A stretch of DNA of 57,501 nucleotides from Strigomonas culicis (taxonomy: Eukaryota; Euglenozoa; Kinetoplastea; Trypanosomatida; Trypanosomatidae): positions 1 to 57,501 of the forward strand of contig AUXH01000044.1 in the NCBI GenBank assembly GCA_000482145.1, written 5' to 3'. How positions within the stretch are numbered: position 1 is the first letter of the stretch; every line of letters begins with the position of its first letter. A program made the translations under genes and the position numbers. The notes under the pieces were generated by a model. It did no database searches. It saw only the letters and a program-made list of their open reading frames with translations, and had not been told where the DNA came from. Below are positions 1 to 10,600 of the stretch, in pieces.

Positions 1-45
<45 letters not shown>

Positions 46-203
46 ATGGAATGCTGTTTTTTTTTTTTAAGAGAAAGCCATTAGTCGTATGGGCGGCAAG
101 CAAAACCACATCCGCTACAACGGTATCAAGGGATTCAATTAGGGTAGGTATGTACAGGTGTACGTGTGTGAACATGCATATAGGGATACTTCGATTAAGT
201 GTG
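1..203. other. Left-edge intergenic DNA with (AG)n tract
   Basis: A perfect AG dinucleotide repeat runs from 1 to 42, followed by AT-rich DNA with no convincing gene. This is downstream (3' UTR side) of the minus-strand gene at 204-911. On the transcribed strand the repeat is a CT tract, so it could serve as the pyrimidine tract for splicing the next gene beyond the window; that is inference. Confidence 0.7.
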
Positions 204-911
204 CTAGTATTTGGTGCGTAAATTAAAAACAGTGGGTCGCTTTGGCCGCAGAGCTAAATTCTTCTCTCCCTCCAACAGGTCCTCATCCGGGATGGCGTTA
301 GTCGCGTGAGGATCGTCCAAAGTCGACGAGCCGTTCGGTGCCTCGTCACCCTCCTGCTGCGCGTACAGCTCGTCAATACCCATATACCCGTCACCCTCCT
401 GCTCGGCCCCGCTGGAGGAGAGCGGGCGCGCGTTGGAGGGTGTCCCCTCAGTGGGCGCTCGCACGCCCACCTCGCCCCTGCCGTACTCGGTCTGCAGGCG
501 TCTTTCCTCGCGGCGCTGGTGCGAGCAGTGCGGACAGCCGCCCCCGCGCAAGACGCGCTTCTCCACGCTCATGGCGTAGCTGCCGTCGCACTGCGCGCAG
601 CGCCACCAGACGGGATCCATGTGGCCGATGCCCACCACCTCCGGGTACAGGTGCATTTCGTTCCGCTCGTAGTCCCACTCCTGTGCTATGTCGGGGGCAG
701 CGGTGCGCAGCCGTGTCGGCAGGTGGAAGCGCTTCGCGACGAACTGCTCCACCCGCTTACGGTTGGCGATGCGAATGTAAGAGGCGCGGTGCCGCGCGGC
801 GACGAGCAGCGGCGCACCAAAGAGAGCACCACCCGCGGCGAGCGGCGCGGCGGGAGATGGAGCGAGGCCGTGAGAGAGGGGCCGCAGGCGGGTCTGAAAA
901 GAGGACCGCAT
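204..911 (-). CDS. Zinc-ribbon (DUF4379-like) protein, probably mitochondrial
   Basis: 235 aa from the ATG at 911. A longer frame reaches 992, but a pyrimidine tract (921-972) and the first AG after it (919-920) lie just upstream of 911, so the longer start would be spliced off. The N-terminus is rich in Arg, Ser and Leu without acidic residues, as in a mitochondrial presequence. Residues 73-130 match the probable zinc-ribbon family: a PDIAQEWDYERN-like opening, a VWWRC core, and two Cys pairs (C105/C108 and C126/C129). In plants and kinetoplastids this module occurs in organellar or RNA-linked proteins. The C-terminal 100 residues are acidic and probably disordered. A mitoribosome or mitochondrial RNA role is possible but not shown. 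Confidence 0.75.
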   Translation of the reverse strand: MRSSFQTRLRPLSHGLAPSPAAPLAAGGALFGAPLLVAARHRASYIRIANRKRVEQFVAKRFHLPTRLRTAAPDIAQEWDYERNEMHLYPEVVGIGHMDPVWWRCAQCDGSYAMSVEKRVLRGGGCPHCSHQRREERRLQTEYGRGEVGVRAPTEGTPSNARPLSSSGAEQEGDGYMGIDELYAQQEGDEAPNGSSTLDDPHATNAIPDEDLLEGEKNLALRPKRPTVFNLRTKY

Positions 912-1327
912 CAGATAACTTTCCAGAGAAACCGGAAAATAAGAAGGAGAAGGAGAAGTAAGGGAGAAAGAGACCACATATAATGAAATCATGTTAGAAT
1001 CTATAGAAATCTACTTGGCAGCGTGTATGGTTGTCAAAACTGTCGGCATTCATGACATGCAGTAAAACCATACCTCCTTCTACGAGTCTCATTCTCTTCC
1101 TTGAAAGCATATATGTATATCTTTTGCTCTTAAAGGCGTATTGAAATGGAAAGTAAAATAAAATAAGGGCGATTGCAGCAAACGAACGAATAAGTAGAAG
1201 AAAACAAAACGAAAAAGAGATTACTAGTTTGCAAAGACGTTTTCAGAAAGGAATAGTGGAAAAGGGGTGTATATATAAATATAAACAAAGCTACAGGTAC
1301 TTCTCAACGCGCGATGAGAATGCCTCT
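912..1327. other. Intergenic region, zinc-ribbon to thiolase
   Basis: AT-rich spacer holding the 3' UTR of the thiolase and the splice signals of the zinc-ribbon gene. I see no further gene or RNA in it. Confidence 0.7.
919..972 (-). promoter_or_regulatory. Predicted trans-splice acceptor for the zinc-ribbon gene
   Basis: On the minus strand a long, nearly pure C/T tract (about 972 to 921) is followed by its first AG at 920-919, seven bases before the ATG at 911. This matches the trypanosomatid spliced-leader acceptor layout and decides the start codon. Confidence 0.6.
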
Positions 1328-2530
1328 CTAGTCATAACGAATTAGCACCTCGCCACTGCCGATACCGCCGCCGACGCAACGGGACGTTACACCGATCTTC
1401 TTGTCGCGGAGGCGCAGTTGATGGACCATGTCCACCACCTGGCGGCAGCCGGTGCAGCCCACGGGGTGGCCGAGGGACACACCGCTGCCCCACTGGTTGA
1501 CCTTCTCCAGCTGGAGCTCGGGGAAGTCCTTCGTGGCGCCGCCGACCACCGCGGCAAACGCCTCGTTCATTTCGAAGTAGTCCACGTCGCTCAGGCCAAT
1601 GCTCGCCTTGCTGAAGAGCTTGGGCAGCACCTTGAAGGCGCCCTCGCCCATGTACTCGGCGGGGACGCCAACGTTGCCGAACGCCTTCAGCTCGGCGAGG
1701 ATGGGCAGTCCCACCTCCTTCGCGTACTTCTCCGTCGTCAGCACAACCGAGGCCGCGCCGTCGTTGACCGAGCTGGAATTGGCGTTCGTGATGGTACCGC
1801 CCTCCTTCTTGAAGTAGGGCTTCTGTTTCTGGAAGTACTCCATATCCAGCTTCTTGGGGCCCTCATCCATGGCGACGGTGACCGTTTTCTTGCGGTGCGG
1901 CACCGCCACCGGCGTCACGTAGGCGAAGAAGCCCTTCTCCCACGCGTCGATGGCGTTCTTGTGCGAGTTGTACGCAATCAGGTCCTGCAGCTCGCGCGAC
2001 ACGGCGTACTTCTCGACGAGGTCCTCCGTCAGTCTGCCCATCAACACGCCTTCGGGGTACTTGTCGAGGAACGGGTCCGCCAGGGCGCCCTGCACGCCGT
2101 CGACGAGCTCGAGGGAGCCGTAGAGCTGCGCGGCCGTGCGGCCCTGGAAGAGATAGCGGGGGAACTGCGACATGCTCTCCACGCCGCCGGCGAGCCCAAG
2201 GTGGATCTCGCCCAGCAGCAGGCGGCGGCAGATGTCGTGGATGGCGGCGGCGCCGCTCGCGCAGTTCTCCTGCACGGTCGTCGCCGGCGACGTGGCCGGG
2301 GCGCCCACCCTCAGCTTGACGACGCTGGCCAGGTTCATGTTGCGCACGTCCTGCAGGCCCTGCCCCACGGCCACGTAGTCGATGAGCCTCGGGTCCAGCT
2401 TTGCGTGTGCGACGGCAGCGTTCGCCGCGACCAGCAGCAGCTCGCGCGGGTTCAGCGAGCTGAGACCCCCGCCGATGGCGCCAATGGGGGTGCGGGCCGC
2501 ACCGGACACAACGATTTTGGTAGCCGACAT
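1328..2530 (-). CDS. Thiolase (acetyl-CoA acyltransferase family)
   Basis: 400 aa from the ATG at 2530; an upstream extension to 2743 would include hydrophobic pyrimidine-tract translation and is rejected, since the first AG after the tract is at 2536-2537. Thiolase hallmarks are present: nucleophile Cys90 in ENCASGAAA, N322 in MNEAF, His355 in LGHPVGCTG, and the acid/base Cys385 in RCVGGGIGSG. Length and motif spacing are normal for a thiolase. The stretch before His355 reads NQWGSGVSLGHP rather than the usual NxxGGAIALGHP. No N-terminal presequence is obvious and the C-terminus (IRYD) is not a peroxisomal SKL-type signal, so location is unclear. It could be an acetoacetyl-CoA thiolase or a 3-ketoacyl-CoA thiolase; I cannot separate these by eye. 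Confidence 0.9.
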   Translation of the reverse strand: MSATKIVVSGAARTPIGAIGGGLSSLNPRELLLVAANAAVAHAKLDPRLIDYVAVGQGLQDVRNMNLASVVKLRVGAPATSPATTVQENCASGAAAIHDICRRLLLGEIHLGLAGGVESMSQFPRYLFQGRTAAQLYGSLELVDGVQGALADPFLDKYPEGVLMGRLTEDLVEKYAVSRELQDLIAYNSHKNAIDAWEKGFFAYVTPVAVPHRKKTVTVAMDEGPKKLDMEYFQKQKPYFKKEGGTITNANSSSVNDGAASVVLTTEKYAKEVGLPILAELKAFGNVGVPAEYMGEGAFKVLPKLFSKASIGLSDVDYFEMNEAFAAVVGGATKDFPELQLEKVNQWGSGVSLGHPVGCTGCRQVVDMVHQLRLRDKKIGVTSRCVGGGIGSGEVLIRYD

Positions 2531-2857
2531 GGTCTCTTGCGTGTGAAGTGGGAAAGAGAAGAAGTGAAAGAGAATATGTGCGCAACAATAGAGTATAGCT
2601 TCGTCACGGGGACGATATAGATGCCAATGAGCGATACAGAAGATAAGCAATCCTAAGAGAATAAAGTGATGACGTAATAAGAAGAAAGGGTGAGAAAGAA
2701 AGACATTTGTGTGTGCATTTGCCGTTGCCTCAAACATATCCACATTTTTTTTTTAATTCGTCCCATTCGCGTTGTTCGCATTGTACTTCTTAACAATAAT
2801 GCAGCAAGTTGGGAGCACGTATATGTATATGCGTGTGTGTGTGTGTGTAAATCGCAA
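2531..2857. other. Intergenic region with (GT)n
   Basis: Contains the pyrimidine tract and AG (2536-2577) used by the thiolase and a GT dinucleotide run at 2833-2848. Nothing else is recognised. Confidence 0.65.
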
Positions 2858-5074
2858 CTAGTCATCGTCGCTGATTTCGGTCACCTCATGTGCGCACCCT
2901 ACGTACACGCACTCATCTTCATCGATGTCTTGCACTGCCTTCTCTTGGCCCAGCTTCGGCGCCGTCTGTTCCTTGTGGAAGTAGTGCGTTAGCGCACGTA
3001 TGTTCGCCGGCGCCTGCTGCTTCACGAGCGGTGGGGGAGGCGCCGGGACCGAGGGCGGCGGCTTGTTTTCGGCACTCACGTTGGGAGTGACGTGGAGCGG
3101 CTCGACAGGAGGCGTGCTCGCGGCCTCCGCCGTGCCCTCTGACGTGACGCCCTCTTGTTTGATCCCTGCGTGGGAGGATGCCTTCATCGGGTGGGCCGTA
3201 AAAAAGTTGCACAGCGGCTGTGTGTTGCCAAAGCGGCACCGCAGCCTCGGAGCCTTTTCGACAAAGAGGGACTCCTGTGCCGCGTACTCGTCCACGGATA
3301 CCGTGGGCACCACCTTGGCCGGGTTGATGAACGCGACAAAATGAAGCAGCTCGTTAAAGCCGCAGTGCTCGCTGTACGGTATCGAGAGTAAATCGACGCG
3401 AGGAGAGATGGGCTTTGTCTTGCACTTCTTGCTCCACCCGGTGGGCTCCACGGCCAGAACGTGATCGTAACGCGAGAGGTCCACGCCGGTCCCTTCGTCG
3501 ACAGGGAGGAGGGGGGCGCCCTGGGCGCTCGACGCGCCGGGGCCGTCCGTGCCGCGGCGCCGCTTCAGCGACAGCCCCGCGGCGTGGGCGAGCTTCAGGT
3601 AGCCGACACTGCCCATCGGCACGAGCACCACGCTCAGCTCATACACCACCTCGCGAGCCGCCGCATCGCCGTCGTCCTCGTAGGTCAGGCTGCGCGCGGC
3701 GGAGCGACCGCCGGCCGGCAAGGCGGTGGCCAGCAGCTCCGACACCGGCAGCGGCAGCTTGACGGGGCACGTGCCGACGCGAATCTCCTGAAGCGCTCCG
3801 TCGGCCGGCCCCGCCTCGCCGCTCGCGTGAGCGACGGTGCCCGGCGAGCTGGCCACACCGGGGGCGCGGAGCGGCTGAAAGCGGTCCTCGTGGAAGTGCA
3901 TCTCCCGATAGAGCCCCATCTTCTTCTCGGACACGTAAATGGGCACCTTTGGGGGGCTGCGGAGACCGGCGCGGTCGCCGGGGCTGAGACGCGCCGCGTC
4001 CACGTCGAAGGCTTCCTGCACGGCGAAGGCGACGCGCTCCTTCCCGATCGCATAGGTGCCGACGACGAGCGCCACCCTAACCGACGTCGTCGCCGCTGCC
4101 ACGGCCGCCTGTTTCTTCCGCTCCCCCGCTTCGAGGAAGACGGCCCGTAGCGTTCCCACCACGTGCTGCGCCACCTCGCGCTGCTTTGGGAAGTGGAAGG
4201 AGGGGTGGCAGAACGTGTTGTCAAGGAACAGCACGTGGATCTTGTTCCGAAAGGCCATCAGCGGCGGGTCGAGAAACTGCTCGTAAAAAGGGGCGTGCAG
4301 CTGCTCTCGGAGAGCGGCCTCCAACTCCCCCCGGTCCGCGGAAGGCGTATCGTTTTTCCATCGCTCGAGAAGGTGTTGGGGCGCATACAAGGGCGCGACA
4401 GCCGCGCTGTCCACTAACAAGGGCCGAGGGGTGTGCCCATCCTCCGTGCGGTTGTAACGAAAGTCCCCCGTGTGCAGAACACAGCCGAACGCGTCAGAGG
4501 TGAACAGGAACATGGCCGCTCCTGGACAATGGTTGGCGTCAAGCAGACGTACCTTGAACAGCACATCGCAGCGCTTCTCGCCCTGCTCTCCGCGGGCCTT
4601 GTAGGTTGCCTCGTCGAGACAGACGACACCACAAGTGCTCTCGTGGCGTCCCTGGGCATCGCTTGCCGATCTGCTGTGCATCAAGCAAAACACATACCAT
4701 GTGCCATAGTTCAACGGATACACCATCCCCAAAGGCACCTGCAACACCGTCATCACGAGTGCCGCGGTTGGCGCGCTGCAGAAAATGCGACCGTGCTGCC
4801 ACGACGGGGTTATCCCGGTGTAGTGATCCGAGTGGAAGTGGGAGAGGAAGAACACAACGTTCTGCGAAGCGGCGGTAATTGACTCTCCTGGTAGGGCTGT
4901 ACGATGCTCGTTATCGTATCTCTCTCTCAGAAGCTCATAATAGGGACATACAAAGCGAAAGCTGTCCACCAGAATGGAGTACTGCGACGAGCTGTAGACT
5001 TCACGCGCGGTGATGTAAGACTGGAGCTGCTCCCTTTTCTTCTTCCCCTTATCCGCGTCCTCATGAGTGGCCAT
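2858..5074 (-). CDS. SNM1/Pso2-like metallo-beta-lactamase/beta-CASP DNA repair nuclease
   Basis: 738 aa. The N-terminal part carries the metal-binding motif SHFHSDH (H79, H81, D83, H84), then DANHCPG with H182, HTGDFRY with D204, LDNTF near 285, and YSEHCGFNEL with H570. This is the SNM1/Artemis/CPSF73 order, and the HCPGA and TGDFRY motifs favour SNM1 (DNA cross-link repair) over CPSF73. A low-complexity insert (about 405-530) splits the beta-CASP region. After the nuclease domain come two hydrophobic-aromatic motifs, LCNFF (621-625) and LTHYF (695-699), in a proline-rich tail that ends acidic. They resemble degenerate PCNA-binding boxes. Expected role: nuclear 5'-3' exonuclease in interstrand cross-link repair, by family. 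Confidence 0.85.
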   Translation of the reverse strand: MATHEDADKGKKKREQLQSYITAREVYSSSQYSILVDSFRFVCPYYELLRERYDNEHRTALPGESITAASQNVVFFLSHFHSDHYTGITPSWQHGRIFCSAPTAALVMTVLQVPLGMVYPLNYGTWYVFCLMHSRSASDAQGRHESTCGVVCLDEATYKARGEQGEKRCDVLFKVRLLDANHCPGAAMFLFTSDAFGCVLHTGDFRYNRTEDGHTPRPLLVDSAAVAPLYAPQHLLERWKNDTPSADRGELEAALREQLHAPFYEQFLDPPLMAFRNKIHVLFLDNTFCHPSFHFPKQREVAQHVVGTLRAVFLEAGERKKQAAVAAATTSVRVALVVGTYAIGKERVAFAVQEAFDVDAARLSPGDRAGLRSPPKVPIYVSEKKMGLYREMHFHEDRFQPLRAPGVASSPGTVAHASGEAGPADGALQEIRVGTCPVKLPLPVSELLATALPAGGRSAARSLTYEDDGDAAAREVVYELSVVLVPMGSVGYLKLAHAAGLSLKRRRGTDGPGASSAQGAPLLPVDEGTGVDLSRYDHVLAVEPTGWSKKCKTKPISPRVDLLSIPYSEHCGFNELLHFVAFINPAKVVPTVSVDEYAAQESLFVEKAPRLRCRFGNTQPLCNFFTAHPMKASSHAGIKQEGVTSEGTAEAASTPPVEPLHVTPNVSAENKPPPSVPAPPPPLVKQQAPANIRALTHYFHKEQTAPKLGQEKAVQDIDEDECVYVGCAHEVTEISDDD

Positions 5075-5341
5075 ACGAGCGAGTTTCCATGCACGAAGTA
5101 TCTATGTTTGTGTGAAAGTATATGTGTATGTATGTATGTGCGTATGTTAACGAGTAGCGCGAGCTTTACCAAGTTTATATGAGTTGAAATAGGATGAGAA
5201 GATACAGATATACATATATATTATGCAACCACGCGGCACGCGTTACCAGAAAAATACTATTCCAGTGTCTTACCCCCTTTTTTCTTTCCGTGTTACAGCT
5301 TTGAATGTACATGAATAACAGCGAGAACTGAAGAAATCTAC

Positions 5342-7285
5342 TCAATCTTCAAACAGAGAGCGGTGCACAGTCTCTTCTTTTGCGTCATCGTCGTCGTCGT
5401 CGCGCTCGTCAGCGCCCTTAGGCCGGTCCGCCAGAGCGAAGAGACGCAGTATGCACTCGTACATGGACGTCTTCAGGTCCATCATCATGCCGAGCACAAT
5501 GCAGCAGACGCCCCCTGACGCGCCGCGCCAGAATATCCCAGGCAGCACCGAGATGCGCGGCGAGAAGTAGGTGTGGAACAGCCAGCCGCTGCCAAAAGAC
5601 ACGCCAATGATAAAGTACAGCACCAGCGTGTGCGCCAGCTTGCGGAAGAGCACCATGGCCGTCACGATGGGGATGTGCTGCCGGTGGAGGTTCTGGCGCG
5701 TCTCCGCGCTCTGCGAGGCGTGCAGAAAGTGCACGGGCGCCATGGCCGCGGAGGTCAGCATCAGGTTCAGGCGGAGGAATCGCCAAAACACCACCACGAC
5801 CCCGTCCTCCGGGAGATGCGGCAGCCAGCGACTGCTCTGCGTCTCGTGAAAATCGGCCAAATTGCAGAGGTTTACTAAGCGTACGGAGACCGTATGGGCA
5901 AGAAGGCCCTTGTCCACCCCAATGGAGGCGAAGTGCCTGCGCTCCTCTTCCGATGGATTGAGAGCGAACAGCACCACCCACGCCACGAGAATTACACACG
6001 GCAGCCGACGGCGCAGCGTGTTCACAGCCAAGTTATACAGAAGGCTGAGGTTCAGCCAAAGGAGGAAGAAGAGGACGGCCAGGCGGCAGACGGCGGCGGC
6101 GGAGGTCACCGCATGGAGCGCCTTGGCCCCAAACGCAAAGATGACGGACAGTAACGCCATGTAATCGGTTGAACACGAGTCAATGATGGCCGGCGCCCAC
6201 ACCAGGAGCAAAAACATGACAAGCCACATGCCGATGAGCTCCACGACGTGCACGCTGACGACAGCGGTGAGCACAATCAGCGTCGCGATGGCGGAAAGCG
6301 CGTAGCACGTCAGCATCCCCTTCGCCGCCGTGTAGAAGCAGTTCACGGCGGAGGCCGTCACGACCACACCCGCACGCTTCGATGGGCCGTAAATGAAGTT
6401 GACCGTGCCGAGGAATATGAGCGACCAGGCGATGGTGCAGAGGCTGATAACCGTGTTGCTCATGTGCTCCTCCAGCCAGGCGGGGTCCAGCGCGGTCAGG
6501 CGCCTCGCGTGCTGTGCTTGGCGCTCCGTGACATAGGAGAGATACACCGTGTACAGCGACGCCGACTCGTGCAGAATGCTCACGTAGCAGGTCGTCGCCA
6601 TGTACCACCGCAGGCCGACGTGCTCCTTGCGGAAAACGTCTCGCGAGAAGCGGAACAGGGCGGCCACGAGGAAGATGGGCCCTTGGCCGAACAAGAACCG
6701 ATACAGGAGGATTTTGAGCAGCTCCATTTGAATGATGAAGTGCACATTGCTTTGCGCGAGCTCCGGGTCAAAGGAAGTGGTATTCATACCCTGGAAGTGG
6801 TTCAGCGCCAAGTTCGCCAGGGAGCCTTTCTCACTCAAGACCGCAACGTTGGCGCTCTGCACATAGAGCCCTTCTCGTACACACAGCAGAATCCCCAAAA
6901 TGATGGTCGGTGCCTTCTTATCGGGAAACATCTGAGATGCGGGCCACCCGATACGATGCCGTTCCTGGCAAAAAACACGGAACAAGACGAAACCGGCCAT
7001 ACCAAGCGTTAGACCGTACAAGGCGAAGCAGAAGCGCTCGTTGAAAGTCATGTTCTCTAACATCTTCTGGTACTTGACGTGCCAGATCTCGTTCGTGCCA
7101 AGGGAACTGTGAAGGGTGACTGCCATGAGGTTAGTGACACTGTTGTGACGTAGAAAGACCACTGCTAAGACACCCGCCAACGCAACAATTTGGTACCACT
7201 GCGGCAGGTGCTCCAGCGACTGCGACACGCCGCCCAGGTAGTACTTGGCGTCATTCGTTGCTCTGGTCGTAGCACTCGTGTCCAT
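5342..7285 (-). CDS. Polytopic membrane protein, unknown function
   Basis: 647 aa from the ATG at 7285. A longer frame to 7465 crosses a pyrimidine tract (7343-7365) and AG (7337-7338), so it is not used. I see about ten to twelve hydrophobic helices spread over almost the whole length, a large loop around residues 130-190, and a C-terminal tail of consecutive Asp residues (encoded near 5380-5402) ending SLFED. I do not recognise a transporter or enzyme signature. The closest description is a conserved kinetoplastid multi-pass membrane protein. Cell location cannot be told from the sequence; the acidic tail is likely cytosolic. Confidence 0.75.
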   Translation of the reverse strand: MDTSATTRATNDAKYYLGGVSQSLEHLPQWYQIVALAGVLAVVFLRHNSVTNLMAVTLHSSLGTNEIWHVKYQKMLENMTFNERFCFALYGLTLGMAGFVLFRVFCQERHRIGWPASQMFPDKKAPTIILGILLCVREGLYVQSANVAVLSEKGSLANLALNHFQGMNTTSFDPELAQSNVHFIIQMELLKILLYRFLFGQGPIFLVAALFRFSRDVFRKEHVGLRWYMATTCYVSILHESASLYTVYLSYVTERQAQHARRLTALDPAWLEEHMSNTVISLCTIAWSLIFLGTVNFIYGPSKRAGVVVTASAVNCFYTAAKGMLTCYALSAIATLIVLTAVVSVHVVELIGMWLVMFLLLVWAPAIIDSCSTDYMALLSVIFAFGAKALHAVTSAAAVCRLAVLFFLLWLNLSLLYNLAVNTLRRRLPCVILVAWVVLFALNPSEEERRHFASIGVDKGLLAHTVSVRLVNLCNLADFHETQSSRWLPHLPEDGVVVVFWRFLRLNLMLTSAAMAPVHFLHASQSAETRQNLHRQHIPIVTAMVLFRKLAHTLVLYFIIGVSFGSGWLFHTYFSPRISVLPGIFWRGASGGVCCIVLGMMMDLKTSMYECILRLFALADRPKGADERDDDDDDAKEETVHRSLFED

Positions 7286-7611
7286 CTCCGCGGTGCGGGA
7301 GGAGGTGAGACGAGCACGTACACAAACTATGATATACTTGAGAGGTGAAGGAAGAAAAGGAAGTGTTGACAGAAGACACCGTACACACAGGTACACATGA
7401 GGCACAACGCTTGCAGGAGTAACTCCCAGCGAGAAGTCAATAGAAATCATTGTATGTTCATACAAAAGTGTGCGATAGTGGTACTGTTTCTTGTGAAGTC
7501 TGTATTTTTTTTTAATTATGCACTAATGGAAGTTGTGAAGATTCTGTTATTTCTCTGATGCCTTTTCTGATAGTTACTTCCATTCGTTGCTACACTGCCT
7601 CAAACGCTTTT
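7286..7611. other. Intergenic region upstream of the polytopic membrane protein
   Basis: Holds the predicted acceptor AG at 7337-7338 and tract at 7343-7365 for the membrane-protein gene, and the short 3' UTR of KREH2. No other gene seen. Confidence 0.65.
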
Positions 7612-10600
7612 TTACTCGTCCTCCACCTTTTCTCTCGTAGCCTCATCCTCCTGTCGCGGCGTAGCTTCCTTGGTGTGAAGTATGCTGTCGGGAAGGTTCT
7701 TTTTCGGCGAAAGGATCATGCCACGCTCCTCCCACGCCTCTTCTTCTGTCACCAGCTTGTTCGGGATGATGCGCTCGCCGGCCAACGTCTGGATAACGGT
7801 GCACATACGCTGGAGCAGCGCGTTGTTCTCCACGTCGTGCGGGAGCGCGAACTTGTGGTTGACACACTGATTGAAAGCGGCCTTGAAGGACTGCACGCAC
7901 TTCAAGTCAGCGATGGAGAGGTGGAGGAGTATCCACTCATCGATGACGACGAGACCTAGCTCAATATGGTGCTGTATGCGTGTGTCATCGACGTCGTGCA
8001 GGAAGAGGATCAGCGTCCACAGCGACATGCTCGACACCCCCCGCACGGAGAGCCGCCGCGTATCGGCGCTGAGAAACAGCTCCGTGTACGTGTAGTACGG
8101 CTGGCCAATCGCGGACGTCGCCGTGCGGTACAGCACGGAGTCCGTCGAGACGTAGATGAAGTCCTCCAGCTTGGAGCGCATCACGCGCTTGCCATGGTGC
8201 ATCGCGACGTGCGGCAGCAGGCCAGCGGCAATCACGCTCTTCACCAGCGGGACGCTGAGAGACTCGGCGGAGAAGGAGGACACCTCAACAAACGCCTTCT
8301 CCGCCTCCTCCTGCCCCGCCGCCGCCGGTGCCGCTTGCTCGTCCACACGGTCGCCGTAGCGGCCGCGGGGATCGGACGCATACATACGAGCCACGTACTT
8401 GGGCAGGAACCCGCTGTCGCAGAGGAGCTCGAAGAACTGGCGCTTGCAGCGCGAGACGAGCATGAGCTGCGGCACGCTGAGCACGCGCTCGCCGAGGCGG
8501 CGCGTCAGCTCCCCCGGCGGCAGCTGCGCGCGGGCGGCGGCCCACAGGTTGTAGCCGTTGAGCGAGGCGATGAGGTCCGACTGCGTCTGGCAGGAGAGGT
8601 CCTCGCGGTGCAGCCGCGCCGCCTCGCGCGCGTCGCGGCTGTTCTGGAACACGTCCACCTGCGAGCAAGTCGCGGCGATCGTCAGGGCCGCGTCCAGGCA
8701 GCGGAAAATGGCGCCCATGAGAATCATCTTGCCGCACTGCGGCTCCGTCGGCAGCACGGCGAGGCGCTCGCCGAGCGGTGTCAGCGCGTGGGCGGCGGTC
8801 AGGGCGCCCAGCTCCGCGAGGCGCGACAGCGCGGCCTCCACGTCCTCCGCCCGCGGCGGCTCCAGCGCGTGCGTGAGGAACTGGCGCGGGTCGCCGAGCC
8901 GCAGCGAGAGAATCTGCAGGCACAGGCTGTCCAGCGGCGTGCGCATCATCTCCGGGGTCTGGAACTCGTGGAGCTCATCGAAGTGCTTCTTGGTGTACAG
9001 ACGGAGGCAGACACCGGGCCGCGTGCGGCCGACGCGGCCCCGCCGCTGCACGCAGTTCGCCCGACTCGCGTAGACGGTCATGAGGCGCGACAGGCGGCTG
9101 GCCTCCTCTTGGCCCACGCCGGTGTGGCTGGACCGCCGCGAGTACGACTTCTCCTTCGCGCGTCCGACATCCACCACAGCGCCGACATCGTCGATGGTGA
9201 CGCCGCTCTCCGCAATGTTTGTGGACAGGACGACCTTGAGCTTCCCGTCCGGGGCGGGGAAAAAGCACTGCATTTGCTCCTCCGGGCTGACGGAGGAGTG
9301 GAGGCAGATAATGTGGTACCGCGCGTGGCGCTCGAGCATCTCCCGCGTGCGGACGATCTCCTCCCACCCTGGCAGGAAGACGAGGATGGAGGACCCGCGC
9401 AGGTCCACGAGGTGGTTCGCCTGCTCAATCGCGAAGAGCACCGTCGCGTAGTCAATCTCGTTCTGCGTTTCCTTCACCGCGTAGAGCTGCTTCTGCTTCG
9501 GTCGTAGCGCGGAGAAGTCCTTGGCGAGCCAGTCGTCCACGCTCGTGCTGCCCTCCTGCTCCGCCTCCGCGCTGGACAGGCGCGCCGCCTCGCGCAGCCA
9601 CGTGGTGGACACCTGCCGCTCCTCCGCCATGGCGGAGAGGTCCTCGAGGTAGTACTCCTTCACCGGATGCACGTATCCTTCCACGTTGATGAGCGGCGCG
9701 CCGCCAAAGAAGGCGCTGAACTGGTCCGCCTGCAGCGTGGCACTCATGAGAACCACGCGCAGGTTCGCGCGGACCTTGATCAGATCGCGCAGCAGAATGA
9801 GGAGAAAGTCCGAGTTGATGTCGCGCTCGTGGATCTCGTCGATGATGAGGTGCGTGATGTGGTCGAGCTGCGGCGCGCGGCGCAGCATGCGCAGCAGGAT
9901 GCCAGAGGTGCAGAAGTTGATATGCTTGCCGAGCCGCGTATCGAAGCGGATGGAGTAGCCACAGGACTCGCTCAAGGGCTCTAGGCGCTCGGCGGCCACG
10001 CGCTTCGCGATGGACACCGCACTGATGCGCCGCGGCTGCGTCACGACGATGCTGCAATCACCACCCTTGCCGTTCTCCGTGTAATCGTCCAGGATGTACT
10101 GGGGAATCTGCGTGGTCTTGCCGCAGCCGGTGGTGCCGCAGATGACGACGACGGGGTTCTGCGCGATCGCATCCATAATCTCCCTCCGATGCGCCGCGAT
10201 GGAGAGCTGCTGGCGCTTTTTGGCAAAGTTCTCCAAGTACGTCACATTTGTAATCTTTTCATGGAGCCGCTCGAGCAGCTCCTGAGACCGCTGCGCCCGC
10301 TCCGCCGCATCCAGCGCCTGCAGCTGCAGCTGCTCCTCTGCATCGCTCGCCTCGGATGCACCGGCGTCCGTTTCCGACGGTGTATCGTCATGCGAGGGAC
10401 TGCCCTGCGCACTGTCTTCTGCACTGGCTTCAGCACGCTGCTGCTGCTGCCGTGCCGCGGTCTCGGTGACGCGCACCATCTCCTCCTTCACTGCAGGGCT
10501 CAGGGACAGCGCTGCCACGTGACGGGGGTGGAGAAAGGGGCGCGACTTCATGTACTCCGTCAGTGTCCCAAAAAGAGGCACGTTTTGCGAGAGCAGCAGG

